A stretch of DNA of 64,000 bases from Streptomyces sp. NRRL S-337 (GCF_000720175.1 NZ_JOIX01000038.1:15950-79949), one strand, 5' to 3'; positions 50,833 through 60,074 are shown, counted from the stretch's first letter. Translations and numbers: made by a program. The notes: generated from the letters alone by a model not told the origin.

Positions 50833-52788
50833 GTGGTCTTCATGATGGATATCGCGAAGATCACCGCCGGGCAGATGTACCGCTACTACCTGCGCCAGGT
50901 CGTCGTCGGCGACGGCCGCCGTCCGGCCCGTAAACCTCTGGCGACGGCTCAGCAGGAAGCCGGTGCCCCGGCCGGGCGATGGATGGGCCGCGGGCTCGCC
51001 GTCCTCGGTCTGGCCCCCGGGGACGTCGTCACCGAGGCGCAGCTGCGGAACCTGTTCGGGGAGGGCGGCCGGCACCCGCACGCGGACCGGATCGAGGCCG
51101 GCCGCCTCGCCGCGGGGAACTCCCCGAAGGCAGCGTGGCGGGCCGGCGCGCTCGGACGCCGCGTGAAGGTCACCGGCGTCGATCTCGTTTTCCGACCGCA
51201 GCCGACGATCTACCTCCTGTGGGCGCTGGGTGATGACGAGACCCGGCGGGTGATCGAGGCCGCGCACGAGCGCGCGATCGAGAGAGTGCTGGAGTGGATC
51301 GAGGACCAGGTGGCGGTGATCCGGTTCGGCCGCGGAGGCATCCACCGGGTCCGCCCGCCCGGCGGCCTGGTCGCCGCACGGTTCCGCCACTACGAGGCAC
51401 GGTCCGGAATGCCGTTGCTCCACGATCATCTGATGCTGTCGGTGAAGGGGCAGCGCCTGGACGGAACGTGGGGCTCGGTCCACACGGAGGCGCTGTTCGA
51501 GAACACCGTCGCCGCGTCAGCGCTCTACAACGAAACGGTGGCTGCTGAGGTCTGCGAGGCGCTGGGACTGGCGACCGAGCCGCGCACCGTCACGGCGGGC
51601 CGCCGACCGGTCATGGAGATCGCCGGGGTGCCCCACGAGCTCATCGGCTGGACCGCACGGCGCGGCGAGCAGATCGCCGCCTGCCTCACCGAGTTGGAGG
51701 CCGAGTACGTCACCGCCGTCGACGACGACGGCGAACTCCGCTTCCTGCCCGTGGTCTCCGATCGGGCCCGCGCCAAGCTGAACCAGATGGCGGCGAAGAT
51801 GACGCGCCCGCCGAAGCAGAAGGCCCGGCCGCTCGCGCAGCTGCGCGCGTGGTGGAAGGCGAGCGCGATCCTCACCTCCGGGGTGGCCGCCGGCGTCATC
51901 GACTCGCTCCTCGAGCGCGCCCGCGCCGCAGCCCGAGCGATCCGGGCCCGGGTCGCTGCCGTGGTCGACGTCGCCCTGGCGGCCGTTGACGTGACCGCGA
52001 TGGTGTTTGTGATGAACGGCGGCGGCCGGTTCCACCGCCGGCACCTGCTCGCCGAAGCCCGCCGTCACCTCGCCCTCGTGCTCCGCGGCCGCCGCCGCGA
52101 CCCCGGCCTGGACGAGAGAATCGTGGACGCCGCGCTCGCCGCGCACTGCCTGGACTTCAGCGAACCGAAGACCCTGCGCGGCCGGATGTCGGCCTACCGC
52201 CTCTACACCGCCCGGTGGTCGCTGGCCGACCTCGAACCCGCCCGGCGCCCGCCGACCGTGCCGGAACCAGACCGACAGCCCCCGGCCGACCCGGGCACAC
52301 CGGCCGCGCCACGGCCTCCGGACCAGGAGCCGGGAGAGTGGGAGATACCCCGTGTCCCGCTGCGCTACGACCGCGCCGTCCTCGCCGGTGCGGTGGTCCG
52401 CGAGAAGCTGCGCACCACTGTCGCCGGCGCGCGGGGCCGGGCGTACGACGTCGTCGCGCACCAGCAGGCGGCGATGCCCGAGCAGCTGCTCGCGCACCCG
52501 GGCCCCGCCGACCAGGAGCCGGAGGCCGAACCCCGGTCGGCGATCGACCTGACGGCGCTGCGGGCACTGAAGGCGTCGCGCACCGACGTGGAAGCCCTGG
52601 AGTTCACCGACGAACGGCTGCGTCACCTCCAGGACGCCTTCACCAAAGCGGCCGACCAAGCCCGCGCCACCATGGACCGCTACGACCGGGACGACACCGA
52701 CGGACCGCACCCGGTACGCCAGGACGACCAGCAGGCGCACCGCCCGCAGCAGCCCGGACCGCAGCGCGGACGAGAAGCCGGCCACTGA
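50833..52788 (+). CDS. MobF (TrwC-type) relaxase without helicase domain
   Basis: 651 residues from GTG; ATG codons at 50842 and 50845 are alternatives. TrwC relaxase hallmarks: an N-terminal tyrosine pair (AGQMYRYYLRQ), GRWMGRGLAVLGL, the fold segment YLLWALGDDETRRVIEAAHE, and the metal-binding H-x-H in LLHDHLMLSVKG near residue 196. MobF proteins nick oriT and stay attached to the 5' end. Most carry a C-terminal RecD-like helicase; here the C-terminal 300 residues have no Walker motifs, so a partner helicase would be needed. Confidence 0.85.
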   Translation: MVFMMDIAKITAGQMYRYYLRQVVVGDGRRPARKPLATAQQEAGAPAGRWMGRGLAVLGLAPGDVVTEAQLRNLFGEGGRHPHADRIEAGRLAAGNSPKAAWRAGALGRRVKVTGVDLVFRPQPTIYLLWALGDDETRRVIEAAHERAIERVLEWIEDQVAVIRFGRGGIHRVRPPGGLVAARFRHYEARSGMPLLHDHLMLSVKGQRLDGTWGSVHTEALFENTVAASALYNETVAAEVCEALGLATEPRTVTAGRRPVMEIAGVPHELIGWTARRGEQIAACLTELEAEYVTAVDDDGELRFLPVVSDRARAKLNQMAAKMTRPPKQKARPLAQLRAWWKASAILTSGVAAGVIDSLLERARAAARAIRARVAAVVDVALAAVDVTAMVFVMNGGGRFHRRHLLAEARRHLALVLRGRRRDPGLDERIVDAALAAHCLDFSEPKTLRGRMSAYRLYTARWSLADLEPARRPPTVPEPDRQPPADPGTPAAPRPPDQEPGEWEIPRVPLRYDRAVLAGAVVREKLRTTVAGARGRAYDVVAHQQAAMPEQLLAHPGPADQEPEAEPRSAIDLTALRALKASRTDVEALEFTDERLRHLQDAFTKAADQARATMDRYDRDDTDGPHPVRQDDQQAHRPQQPGPQRGREAGH

Positions 52789-52847
52789 GTGGATCCGATG
52801 CCGCGCACCCGATGCGGTGGTGCGCACCCACCCGCGCGGCGGTGCGG

Positions 52848-53291
52848 CTACCGGTGCGCACCGGGTGCGGAGTGCACCGCGTGGGCCAGCACCAGGTGCT
52901 CGTTGCGCATCGCCTCCAGGGTGTCGGCGGTGTCCGCGTGGTCGGGGTCAGGGACGACGTTCACCGTGAACCGGATGATGCTGCGGGCGATGCCCGGCGC
53001 CGCCGTCGTGGGGGAGTCCCGCGACCAGTCCCGCAGCGCGTACAGCAGTACGCACCCGACCTCCTCCAGCGCGAAGGAGTCCGCGCATGGGGCGGTGTCC
53101 CCGTCCACGGCCGTGACGGGCCAGATGATGTCCTCGGCCAGCCGCAGCAGTACGAACGCCAGCTCCGGGTCTGCTTCTGCCTGCCCAGCGATGGCGCCGC
53201 CGCCACCCATCTGTAGCGCCAGGACGTAGTCGAAGGCCCGCTCCACCTGCTCGGGCATCAGCGGTGTGCGGGGCGGGATCAGGTACGGCAT
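52848..53291 (-). CDS. Hypothetical protein
   Basis: 147 residues from ATG 53291 with GAGGAGA upstream. It is helical and acidic (MPEQVERAFDYVLALQMGGG, then ELAFVLLRLAEDIIWPVTAV and ADTLEAMRNEHLVLAHAVHS). No motif is visible. It is convergent with the relaxase gene (60 bases apart) and sits between the relaxase and the replication-relaxation gene. No family is recognised. Confidence 0.6.
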   Translation of the reverse strand: MPYLIPPRTPLMPEQVERAFDYVLALQMGGGGAIAGQAEADPELAFVLLRLAEDIIWPVTAVDGDTAPCADSFALEEVGCVLLYALRDWSRDSPTTAAPGIARSIIRFTVNVVPDPDHADTADTLEAMRNEHLVLAHAVHSAPGAHR

Positions 53292-53749
53292 CAAGGTCTC
53301 CTCACGCGGTTGCCGCCGTGTCGACCACGGCGACGTCCCGCAGGTTCGGCCCGCTGGCCTGTGGACAGTGGACGGAGAACTCTCCCCTCCCACCAGGAGG
53401 GACGAACCCGCGGTGGTAAGCAGCCTGGTGCTGAAGGGTGTTGAGGGCTGCCCACGCGGCATGCCCCCTGCTGCGCGTCCTACGGTTTCCCCTACCGATC
53501 CCCCTACGCCGACCTCCCCAGCACAAGGGAGAAAAGTTGCAGGTCAGAGCCCCTGGTAAAGGGGTTTCCGCAGCGCCGACAACCCTCCTTCCCCTCTTCA
53601 TGTCAGTGGTTGGTGTTAGTGATTGGTGGTTGGTGTAAGTGAGTTGAGGGCGGGGGCGTCGGGTTCGGAGCCGTGCTCGTGGCCGCGTGGCCGAGAGGAC
53701 GCACCAGCTGTCGCACCGGCTGTCAGCGGTGCGGTGGGAGGGATGTGCG
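53292..53749. other. Gap upstream of replication-relaxation gene
   Basis: About 460 bases, mostly without coding signal. It includes the promoter side of 53291 and the GTTGGTG iterons at 53606-53642, and is a candidate control or origin region. Confidence 0.45.
53606..53642. repeat. Iteron-like direct repeat, 20-bp period
   Basis: GTGGTTGGTGTTAGTGA (53606-53622) and GTGGTTGGTGTAAGTGA (53626-53642): 17 bases with one difference, spaced 20 bp, about 110 bases upstream of the start at 53750. It shares the GTTGGTG core with 50592-50642. Confidence 0.7.
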
Positions 53750-55219
53750 ATGGGCGGGACGAAGCGGCGGCCGTACGGGTCTACGGCCAAGACGCGGCAG
53801 ATGGTCCTCGCAGCGCTGGGTGTGGTGAAGGTGGCGACCGCCGAACAGATCCGGCAGCTGATGTGCCCGGGCACGGCCAGTGCGCAGACCGTCCGCAACG
53901 GCTGCCTCGATCTCGGGCGTGACGGCCTGGTGGAGTCGCTCGGCTCGGCCAGCCGCACGAATGCCGCGGGCAACCTGGTCACCGAGAAGCTGTGGAACCT
54001 GACCGGGCCCGGCCTGGAAGCCGCGGCCGCGGTGCTGGACCGGCCGGTGCGGGAGATGGGCGGAACCGCTCGGGGGGCTGCGCGTTCGGGGGCGAAGCAC
54101 GTGCTGAAGGTCACCGACACCATCGCCGCGTTCCTGCAGACCCCACCCGAGCTGACCCACCCTGTGCCCCGCAAACGGCCTCAGACGCCCACCACCGCGC
54201 TCTCCAACACACCGGCGGGCAAGGACATGGCCGCTGCCTCTGCGGCCCTGCAGGCGCGCCCGCAGGGGCTTGGACAGATCGCCTCCTGGGCGACGGAGGT
54301 GGTGCTCCCGGTGTCCGGCACGCTCACCACCCCCGGCAAGAACAGCCCGCGCGCTGATGCGGTTCTCACCGCTCCGGAGGCCGGGGTGCCCGTGATGTTC
54401 GTGGAGGTCGACAACGGCACCGAAAACCCGGTCACTCTGGCCTCCAAGGCCGCTCGCTACCGCGAGTTCTTCCGCCGCACCGTCAAGGCGCCCAGCTCCT
54501 CACCGCACTCCTATGCCCAGCCGGGGCAGAAGTCGATCCCGATGTGGGAGACGCTGTACGGCCCCTTGGGGAGGGAGGGGTATCCGCCGCTGGCGATCGT
54601 GTTCACCAAGCAGGTCGGCCCCACCGCGATGAACAACCGGATCAACAGCGTCATGCGCCTGACCGAGGCGCACTGGGCCGGCGAATACCACGGGTTCTCC
54701 ATTAGCTACGGCGCGGAAGAACGGGACGGCTACACCGGCTACGCGGACGCCGTGCCGATCCTGGTCACCACTCTTGACCGGCTCCGCGAGCACGGTCCCC
54801 TGGGCCCGGTCTGGTTCCGCTTCGGCCACTCCACCTGGCAGACCCTTCCCGACGCCCTCGACAACCCCGACGACGAACGCGCCTTCAGACGACGCCAACG
54901 CCAGCGCGACCAACTCCGCCAGCAGCAGCTCAAGCGGGAGGAGGAGCAGAGGGACCGTGAGCTGAGGGAAGCGAAGGAGCGCTGGGCAGCACAAGAGGCC
55001 GCTGCCAAGGCTGCCCAGGAGCCCGACCCGGTGTGCCAGAGATGCGACGGGCCGCTGGAAGGCAGCCCCGCGGAGTACGACCTGCTGGAAGTGGACGCGC
55101 CGCCGGCCGACGGACAGCACTGTGCGGGGTGCCGCATTCAGCTGGCCGAGCCCACCGGCCGCTTCGGCCGGGTGATCCGCCGCCTGGTGACCGGCGACGA
55201 GGGTTACCCCCGCCGGTAG
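53750..55219 (+). CDS. Replication-relaxation family protein
   Basis: 489 residues from ATG with GGTGGGAGGG upstream. The N-terminal winged helix RQMVLAALGVVKVATAEQIR, then VRNGCLDLGRDGLVESLGSA, and the central VPVMFVEVDNGTENPVTLAS, then KAARYREFF match the Replic_Relax family (restriction-endonuclease-like ExD pattern around MFVEVDNGTE). From about residue 385 a charged coiled coil is followed by CQRC and CAGC zinc knuckles. Members occur on actinomycete mobile plasmids and are linked to relaxation or replication. It is probably a partner of the MobF relaxase. Confidence 0.85.
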   Translation: MGGTKRRPYGSTAKTRQMVLAALGVVKVATAEQIRQLMCPGTASAQTVRNGCLDLGRDGLVESLGSASRTNAAGNLVTEKLWNLTGPGLEAAAAVLDRPVREMGGTARGAARSGAKHVLKVTDTIAAFLQTPPELTHPVPRKRPQTPTTALSNTPAGKDMAAASAALQARPQGLGQIASWATEVVLPVSGTLTTPGKNSPRADAVLTAPEAGVPVMFVEVDNGTENPVTLASKAARYREFFRRTVKAPSSSPHSYAQPGQKSIPMWETLYGPLGREGYPPLAIVFTKQVGPTAMNNRINSVMRLTEAHWAGEYHGFSISYGAEERDGYTGYADAVPILVTTLDRLREHGPLGPVWFRFGHSTWQTLPDALDNPDDERAFRRRQRQRDQLRQQQLKREEEQRDRELREAKERWAAQEAAAKAAQEPDPVCQRCDGPLEGSPAEYDLLEVDAPPADGQHCAGCRIQLAEPTGRFGRVIRRLVTGDEGYPRR

Positions 55220-55586
55220 CGGCCCGTCCAGGGGAGGGCGGGCCGGATACCAAGATGCTTACCCCGGCCTGTGACCCGCGTGGTAAGCGGCAGCCGATGG
55301 TTACGTGGTGGCCGATGCCTTGGTTCTCCCTGCTTCGATCTTGACGAGCAGCGGTCTGCCCGCGCGCGGCATGCGCTGGGGCTCGGCAGGCTGAAGGCAT
55401 GCCCAAAAGCATGCCCCGCATCGTGGTCCACCCACCGGCACCGACTCTCGCTTTCGGAACCGACCCTTGCCCTCGCTGAGTCGACGCCATCCCTTTTGCG
55501 ATCAGTCAGAAGCGGCTTCACAATTAAGGGGTCGGGATGCATTAAACCCAGAATATCGAATCACTCGGCGGAAAGATGGCCTGATA
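55220..55586. other. Gap with a GC drop
   Basis: About 370 bases. A GCCC/GGGC hairpin follows the stop at 55219. From about 55480 the base composition becomes clearly richer in A/T (for example GGGATGCATTAAACCC), marking the edge of a foreign segment. Confidence 0.5.
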
Positions 55587-56549
55587 TGGAAAAGCGGGAT
55601 CCATGGGCAGTGCTCGGGATCCAATCCGGGGCCACCATGGAGGAAATCAAAAAGGCATACAGGGAGAAAGTTCGCCTGCTCCATCCGGACATTCACGAGA
55701 GCCGTCCGGAAACGCGCGGGGAAACTGAAGAAGAAATGAAGGAAGTAAACGAGGCGTACTATTTATTGACGCGCCGGACAGCGGGCGAAAGCGTAAATGA
55801 ATGTGATGCTCGTCGAGGGTCGACGGCTCAGGAACAGGCGGCTCGGGAGAAGGTGGCTCGGGAACAGGCCATCCGGGAGAAGGCGGCTCGGGAGAAGGTG
55901 GCTCGGGAACAGGCCATCCGGGAGAAGGCGGGCCGCCCGAGAGAAGGCCGCCCGGGAGAAGCGCGTGATTGTGCTGGCAGCTTTGAGTCTCTTGCTTGTC
56001 GTTGCTGCAATATCTGCTGCTGTGATTTTTGCTAACTCTGGAGGGGGCCCTCAGTCAAGCACTAAAGGGCATGGAGCGACTACCCCACGCCGACCGAGCC
56101 CCACTAAAGGATCTCAGCACCCTCCTCATGTAACTCCAGTCACATACGAAGCGGAAGGAGGGGCGAATAGAATTTTGCCCCCTTCCACTGCCGAAACTTG
56201 CGACGCGATGTTGAATTGCTCTAATGGCAGGGCTGTACAGATAGGTGAGGGATCATGCGAAGACGGTGTAAGCATATGCGGAGAGCTCTATATTGAGGAC
56301 GTCAAGGCCCCGGCGTCGGGCACATATGCGGTAACCATCTACTACAACGCCTCCGGGGATATGTACTTCTATATGCAGGTAAACAATGGTTCGGCGGCGC
56401 GGGTAGATACGCCGGGGAACTGGGTTAACGAACCGGTAAAATTGGGAAAGGCGGTCGTCAAGGTGAAGCTATCGAAAGGGCAAAATATCTTGCACCTCTA
56501 CAATCACGAAAATTATGGCCCATCAATCGATAGAGTCGTAGTTAGTTAA
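55587..56549 (+). pseudogene. J-domain/transmembrane/CBM35-like protein, frameshifted in a tandem repeat
   Basis: The N-terminus is a DnaJ J-domain of about 65 residues (DPWAVLGIQSGATMEEIKKA, HPD motif in LLHPDIHES). Next come A-R-E-K/Q repeats encoded by two identical 45-bp units (55838-55882, 55883-55927). One extra base near 55930 shifts the frame; the other frame restores AAREKRVIVLAALSLLLVVA (transmembrane) and a carbohydrate-binding domain (YEAEGGANRI...GELYIEDVKAPASGTYAVTI...NHENYGPSIDRVVVS). It may be inactive or phase-variable. Codon use is less GC-rich than its neighbours. Confidence 0.7.
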
Positions 56550-56622
56550 GGGGCGGAGGGTCGGCTGGCAGAGCCTTCGCTCGGGTATTGGCCAGCATCT
56601 TCATCCCGCGAGCTGGGGAAAT

Positions 56623-56646
56623 CCGGGTCTTCAAAGTTGAGCGGTG
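56623..56646 (-). repeat. Isolated ISL3-type terminal sequence
   Basis: 24 bases exactly complementary to the right end of the ISL3 element at 59627-59650, including the last codons of a transposase. It is a leftover or solo end in inverted orientation. Confidence 0.75.
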
Positions 56647-56866
56647 TGGTGGCGCTGAGAGCCTGACCGTCTGTCACTCCGCGTGAGCTTCTTGTTCGGG
56701 CGATGGCGCTTCTTGAATCTCCCCATACGGCGCTCAAGCGTGGGACGCACCTGCTTCGTTGGGTTCCCCACCTCCGTCGGCGTGTGTCGAGACGGCGGAG
56801 GTGGGGTCCGCGTGTTCGGCAGTCGCTTGGTCACGTGCCCTCGCGGGGACGTGCGACGCGGTGCCG

Positions 56867-57568
56867 TCAAAGGGCGCGTAGCAGCCAGGTCAGTTGCAGT
56901 TCGCGGGCGGTCAGGTCGGATGTCTCGCGGAGCTGGTCGGTTTCGGCTCCAGCGGGCAGTTCGCCGGCGAGAGTGAGGGCCGCTGCTGCGGTTTGCGGGC
57001 GGGCGCCGAGGGATGCTCGCAGGTGGTAGGACCGCCGCAGCTGGGCGATGCCTTGTTCCCGGTCCTGCTCCAGGAGGTGGGCTCCGATGTGGCGTACGGC
57101 GTAGGATTCCAGCAGTGCGTCGCCATGTTCCCGTGCGTGCCCCAGTGCCTGTCGGTAGGCCGTTTTGGCAGCGTCGGGATCCTTGTCGATGTTGTCGGCG
57201 AGCACTCCGAGCCAGAACGTGGCCCAGCCGGTCAGCCGTGGGTCGGCTGTGGCGGTGGTGAAGTCCTCGCGAGCCCGCTGCAGGTCTTCGGGGAGCGTCT
57301 CCAGGCTGAACAGCAGCCGGGTGTAGCGGATCTGTGCGGTAAGGAATCCGGCGAGTACGGGGTCGGACGGCTGGAGTGCGCTGACCGCTTCCTCGGCCGC
57401 CCCGGCCCCGTCCAGCCTCCACCAGTAGCGGTCCACCTGGATCTCGGCCCGCTCCGCCACCGCGTCCGTCGGCAGCATGGCGAGCGCCTCGTCCCACCGG
57501 CCCATACGGTGCAGCATTCGCGCGACGGCGGTTGGGCCGTCCATCATGTAGGTGGCATCAGTAGTCAT
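56867..57568 (-). CDS. TPR-like repeat protein
   Basis: 233 residues from ATG. Helical repeat pattern: AVARMLHRMGRWDEALAMLP, then LTGWATFWLGVLADNIDKDP, DAAKTAYRQALGHAREHGDA and GIAQLRRSYHLRASLGARPQ. These are tetratricopeptide-type units. It is divergent from the CGNR-type regulator gene (38 bases between starts), an arrangement often seen when the regulator controls the neighbour. The partner and role are unknown. Confidence 0.7.
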   Translation of the reverse strand: MTTDATYMMDGPTAVARMLHRMGRWDEALAMLPTDAVAERAEIQVDRYWWRLDGAGAAEEAVSALQPSDPVLAGFLTAQIRYTRLLFSLETLPEDLQRAREDFTTATADPRLTGWATFWLGVLADNIDKDPDAAKTAYRQALGHAREHGDALLESYAVRHIGAHLLEQDREQGIAQLRRSYHLRASLGARPQTAAAALTLAGELPAGAETDQLRETSDLTARELQLTWLLRAL

Positions 57569-57605
57569 GGTGCCTACTCTTCAGGCGTGGGAGGTAGGTG
57601 GTCAA

Positions 57606-58115
57606 GTGCGTTACGTCGACTACATCGGGAACCTGACCCGACTTGCGGTAGAGATCGTCAACGGAGACGACCCGAGCGAGCTGCGCCGGGAGATGTTCCG
57701 CCAGCACCGGATCGCCGAACCGGACCCGGAGCGGCTCGGCGAGTTCCTGCCCAGGCTGCTCCGCGCGGTGGAGGCCGCATCCCATGGCGGGCCGCTCGGC
57801 CCCGTCAATGCCCTGCTGGAACAACACCCGCCACTTGTCCGGGTCGACGACCACAACGGCCACGGATCGCCGCACCTGCACTTCGCTCCCAACGGCGAGG
57901 ACGCCGTGAGCTGGCTCGGGCGCAGTTGCTCCGCGGCACTCGCGCACGTCCTCTGCGGCGACCCGGCCGTGACGATCGGCCGCTGCCACGCCGTCGACTG
58001 CGAGCGTTTCTACGTCGACGACTCCCGCAATCGCACCCGGCGGTTCTGCTCCAATGCCTGTGCCAGCCGGACCACCGTCGCCGCCTACCGTGCCCGCCGC
58101 AAGGGTGGACACTGA
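57606..58115 (+). CDS. CGNR zinc-finger/ABATE-domain transcriptional regulator
   Basis: 169 residues from GTG. The N-terminal ABATE-like domain (DYIGNLTRLAVEIVNGDDPS, then ERLGEFLPRLLRAVEAASHG) precedes the C-terminal CGNR finger CHAVDCERFYVDDSRNRTRR, then FCSNACASRTTVAAYRARR, with its C-x4-C and C-x3-C pairs. These proteins are predicted stress-responsive regulators. It is divergent from the TPR gene. An IS element is inserted about 100 bases downstream. Confidence 0.85.
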   Translation: MRYVDYIGNLTRLAVEIVNGDDPSELRREMFRQHRIAEPDPERLGEFLPRLLRAVEAASHGGPLGPVNALLEQHPPLVRVDDHNGHGSPHLHFAPNGEDAVSWLGRSCSAALAHVLCGDPAVTIGRCHAVDCERFYVDDSRNRTRRFCSNACASRTTVAAYRARRKGGH

Positions 58116-58221
58116 CCCGTCGCGGTCACCCCTCACAGATCGTCAATCACTCTTCAACCCGCACCTGCCCCGAATGGTTGCCGAGGGAACGACCTGGGGC
58201 GAAGAGCAGCCCTGACCGATT

Positions 58222-59650
58222 CCGGGTCCTCATCACGGGCGGTGCCCCTGGATGCAGAACGCCCGTGGCCATAGCTGATCATGTCTGTTCTCTACGCAGC
58301 TTGATCACTGGGAACCACGGGCTTGGACAACTCTACGACGTTGCTGCTCGATCTGGACGGCCTGGCCGTCGTTTCGGTCGAGCGGCTGGAGGACGGCATC
58401 CGGCGGGTGCACCTGACCACGGCGGACGAAACCGCGCGGGCCTGCCCGTCCTGCGGGGTGGTTGCTTCCCGGGTGAAGGGCTCAGCCATCACCCGGCCCC
58501 GTGATCTGCCATACGGGGAACACGGGTTGGAGTTCCGCTGGCACAAGCGCCGCTGGCACTGCCGCGAGCCGCAGTGCCCGAGGAAGTCGTTCACCGAGCA
58601 GATACCGCAGATACCGGCCGGCGCGCGGATCACCATGCGGCTGCGCAATGCCGCCGGGCGCCGGATACGCGACGCCGGGTCCACCGTCATCCAGGCCGCC
58701 CGAGATCTGCATCTGTCCTGGCCGACCGTGATGAACGCCTTCCGCACCCAGGCCCACGAGGTCATCGAGGCTCCGCTGCCCGAAGTGGAAGTGTTGGGCA
58801 TCGACGAGACCCGGCGAGGAAGGCCGCGCTGGGAGCAAGACCCCATCACGGAGAAGTGGCATCTGGTGCGAGACCGGTGGCACACCGGGTTCGTCGACGC
58901 CCTGGGCACCGGCGGCCTGCTCGGCCAGGTTGAGGGCCGCACCGTCGCGGACGTCCTCACCTGGCTCGCCACCACCCCACTGACCTGGCGCAAGAGCATC
59001 AAGTGCGTAGCCATCGACATGTCCACCACCTACCGGGCCGCCGTCCGCACCGGTCTCCCGCACGCCACCGTGGTGGTGGACCACTTCCACGTCGTCCAGC
59101 TCGCCAACAAGATGCTGTCCGCCGTCCGACGCCGCACCACTGCCGAGGTCCGAGGCCGCCGAGGACGCGCCAGTGATCCGGAGTGGAAAGCCAGACGGCG
59201 GCTCCTGCGCAACCGCGAAGACCTCACCGACGAGCAGTTCGCCGCCATGTGGAACACCCTGCTGGACGAGGGGAAGATCGGCCAGAGGCTGCTGACCGCG
59301 TGGATCGCCAAAGAGAACCTGCGCACCCTCCTCGCGCTGGCCCGCACCGGTGCCGACCGGCACCAAGTCGGGCACACTCGCTGGAAGTTCCTCACCTGGT
59401 GCGCCGACTCCGACATCCCCGAAGTCCGGCAGCTCGCCATCACCGTCGACCGCTGGTGGCCCAAGATCGAAGCATTCATCGACACCGGGTACAGCAACGC
59501 CAAGAGCGAGGGCATCAACCGGGTGATCAAGCTCGTCGCCCGCAATGCGTTCGGCTTCCGAAACGCCGACAACCAGCGCCTACGGACACGCTGCGTCACC
59601 ACCCGCCGAACCCGCGGACACCTCCGCACCGCTCAACTTTGAAGACCCGG
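58222..59650 (+). mobile_element. ISL3-family insertion sequence (about 1.43 kb)
   Basis: It is bounded by imperfect inverted ends: left CCGGGTCCTCATCACGGGCG at 58222-58241 (through GTG at 58244), right the complement of 59627-59650; the shared outer core is CCGGGTC(C/T)TCA and GGCGGTG or AGCGGTG. It encodes one transposase. No matching 8-bp target duplication is seen (flanks GACCGATT and AAATCCGG), so the copy may be old or rearranged. Confidence 0.75.
58323..59642 (+). CDS. ISL3-family transposase
   Basis: 439 residues from TTG. The N-terminal zinc finger has CPSCGVV and HCREPQCPRKSF, a helix-turn-helix follows near AARDLHLSWPTVMNAF, then the DDE core: LGIDETRRGR near 160, CVAIDMSTTYRAAV near 227, and the final glutamate in NAKSEGINRVIKLVARNAFG near 400. 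Length and motifs are normal for ISL3, so it is probably active. The stop codon lies within the right terminal sequence. Confidence 0.95.
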   Translation: MDNSTTLLLDLDGLAVVSVERLEDGIRRVHLTTADETARACPSCGVVASRVKGSAITRPRDLPYGEHGLEFRWHKRRWHCREPQCPRKSFTEQIPQIPAGARITMRLRNAAGRRIRDAGSTVIQAARDLHLSWPTVMNAFRTQAHEVIEAPLPEVEVLGIDETRRGRPRWEQDPITEKWHLVRDRWHTGFVDALGTGGLLGQVEGRTVADVLTWLATTPLTWRKSIKCVAIDMSTTYRAAVRTGLPHATVVVDHFHVVQLANKMLSAVRRRTTAEVRGRRGRASDPEWKARRRLLRNREDLTDEQFAAMWNTLLDEGKIGQRLLTAWIAKENLRTLLALARTGADRHQVGHTRWKFLTWCADSDIPEVRQLAITVDRWWPKIEAFIDTGYSNAKSEGINRVIKLVARNAFGFRNADNQRLRTRCVTTRRTRGHLRTAQL

Positions 59651-59775
59651 AAATCCGGCAAGGTTGATGACCTGCTTGAGGGCGCCGGCGTCGCCGAACC
59701 CGAGGCCATCCTGGACGACCCGCAGTGGGTGGAGGGCGCGGCGGCCACGCCCACCAGTTCCAGCCGCCTGACGGA

Positions 59776-59817
59776 GGCGGTGGGACCGGGCGCAGCATGT
59801 GCACCCGGCCCACCGCC
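59776..59817 (-). terminator. Terminator hairpin
   Basis: GGCGGTGGGACCGGG pairs with CCCGG-CCCACCGCC (one bulge), loop 13 nt, directly after the stop of the minus-strand gene at 59820. Confidence 0.65.
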
Positions 59818-59819
59818 GG

Positions 59820-60074
59820 TCAGCCGATCAGCTTGTGCAGCACGGGAACGCTGCCTCCAGCGGCTACCAGGCCCGCCGCGACGGCCGAGGGCACGGACTT
59901 GTCGTGGAGGAACATGAGGCCGCCCATGACGAGGCCGATGATGACGGCCGCCAGGAACACCACGGCGGCGTGCACCGACAGCAGCGGGGTCTCCGACGGC
60001 GTCCCTGCGCTGGCCGGGCCGGGCGGTTCGGGGCGGGCGGGTATGGGGGAGTGCGGGTGCGGGTCCCGAGACAT
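59820..60074 (-). CDS. Small two-helix membrane protein
   Basis: 84 residues from ATG 60074 with GGAG upstream; the frame extends to 60284, but those residues look like non-coding Pro/Arg-rich sequence. A proline-rich N-terminus (PHPHSPIPARPEPPGPASAG) and two helices (AAVVFLAAVIIGLVMGGLMF and AVAAGLVAAGGSVPVLHK). A terminator follows. The function is unknown. Confidence 0.55.
   Translation of the reverse strand: MSRDPHPHSPIPARPEPPGPASAGTPSETPLLSVHAAVVFLAAVIIGLVMGGLMFLHDKSVPSAVAAGLVAAGGSVPVLHKLIG

Noticed and set aside
58214..59658. Target-site duplication of the ISL3 element
   Set aside because: The eight bases on each side (GACCGATT and AAATCCGG) do not match under either plausible end position.
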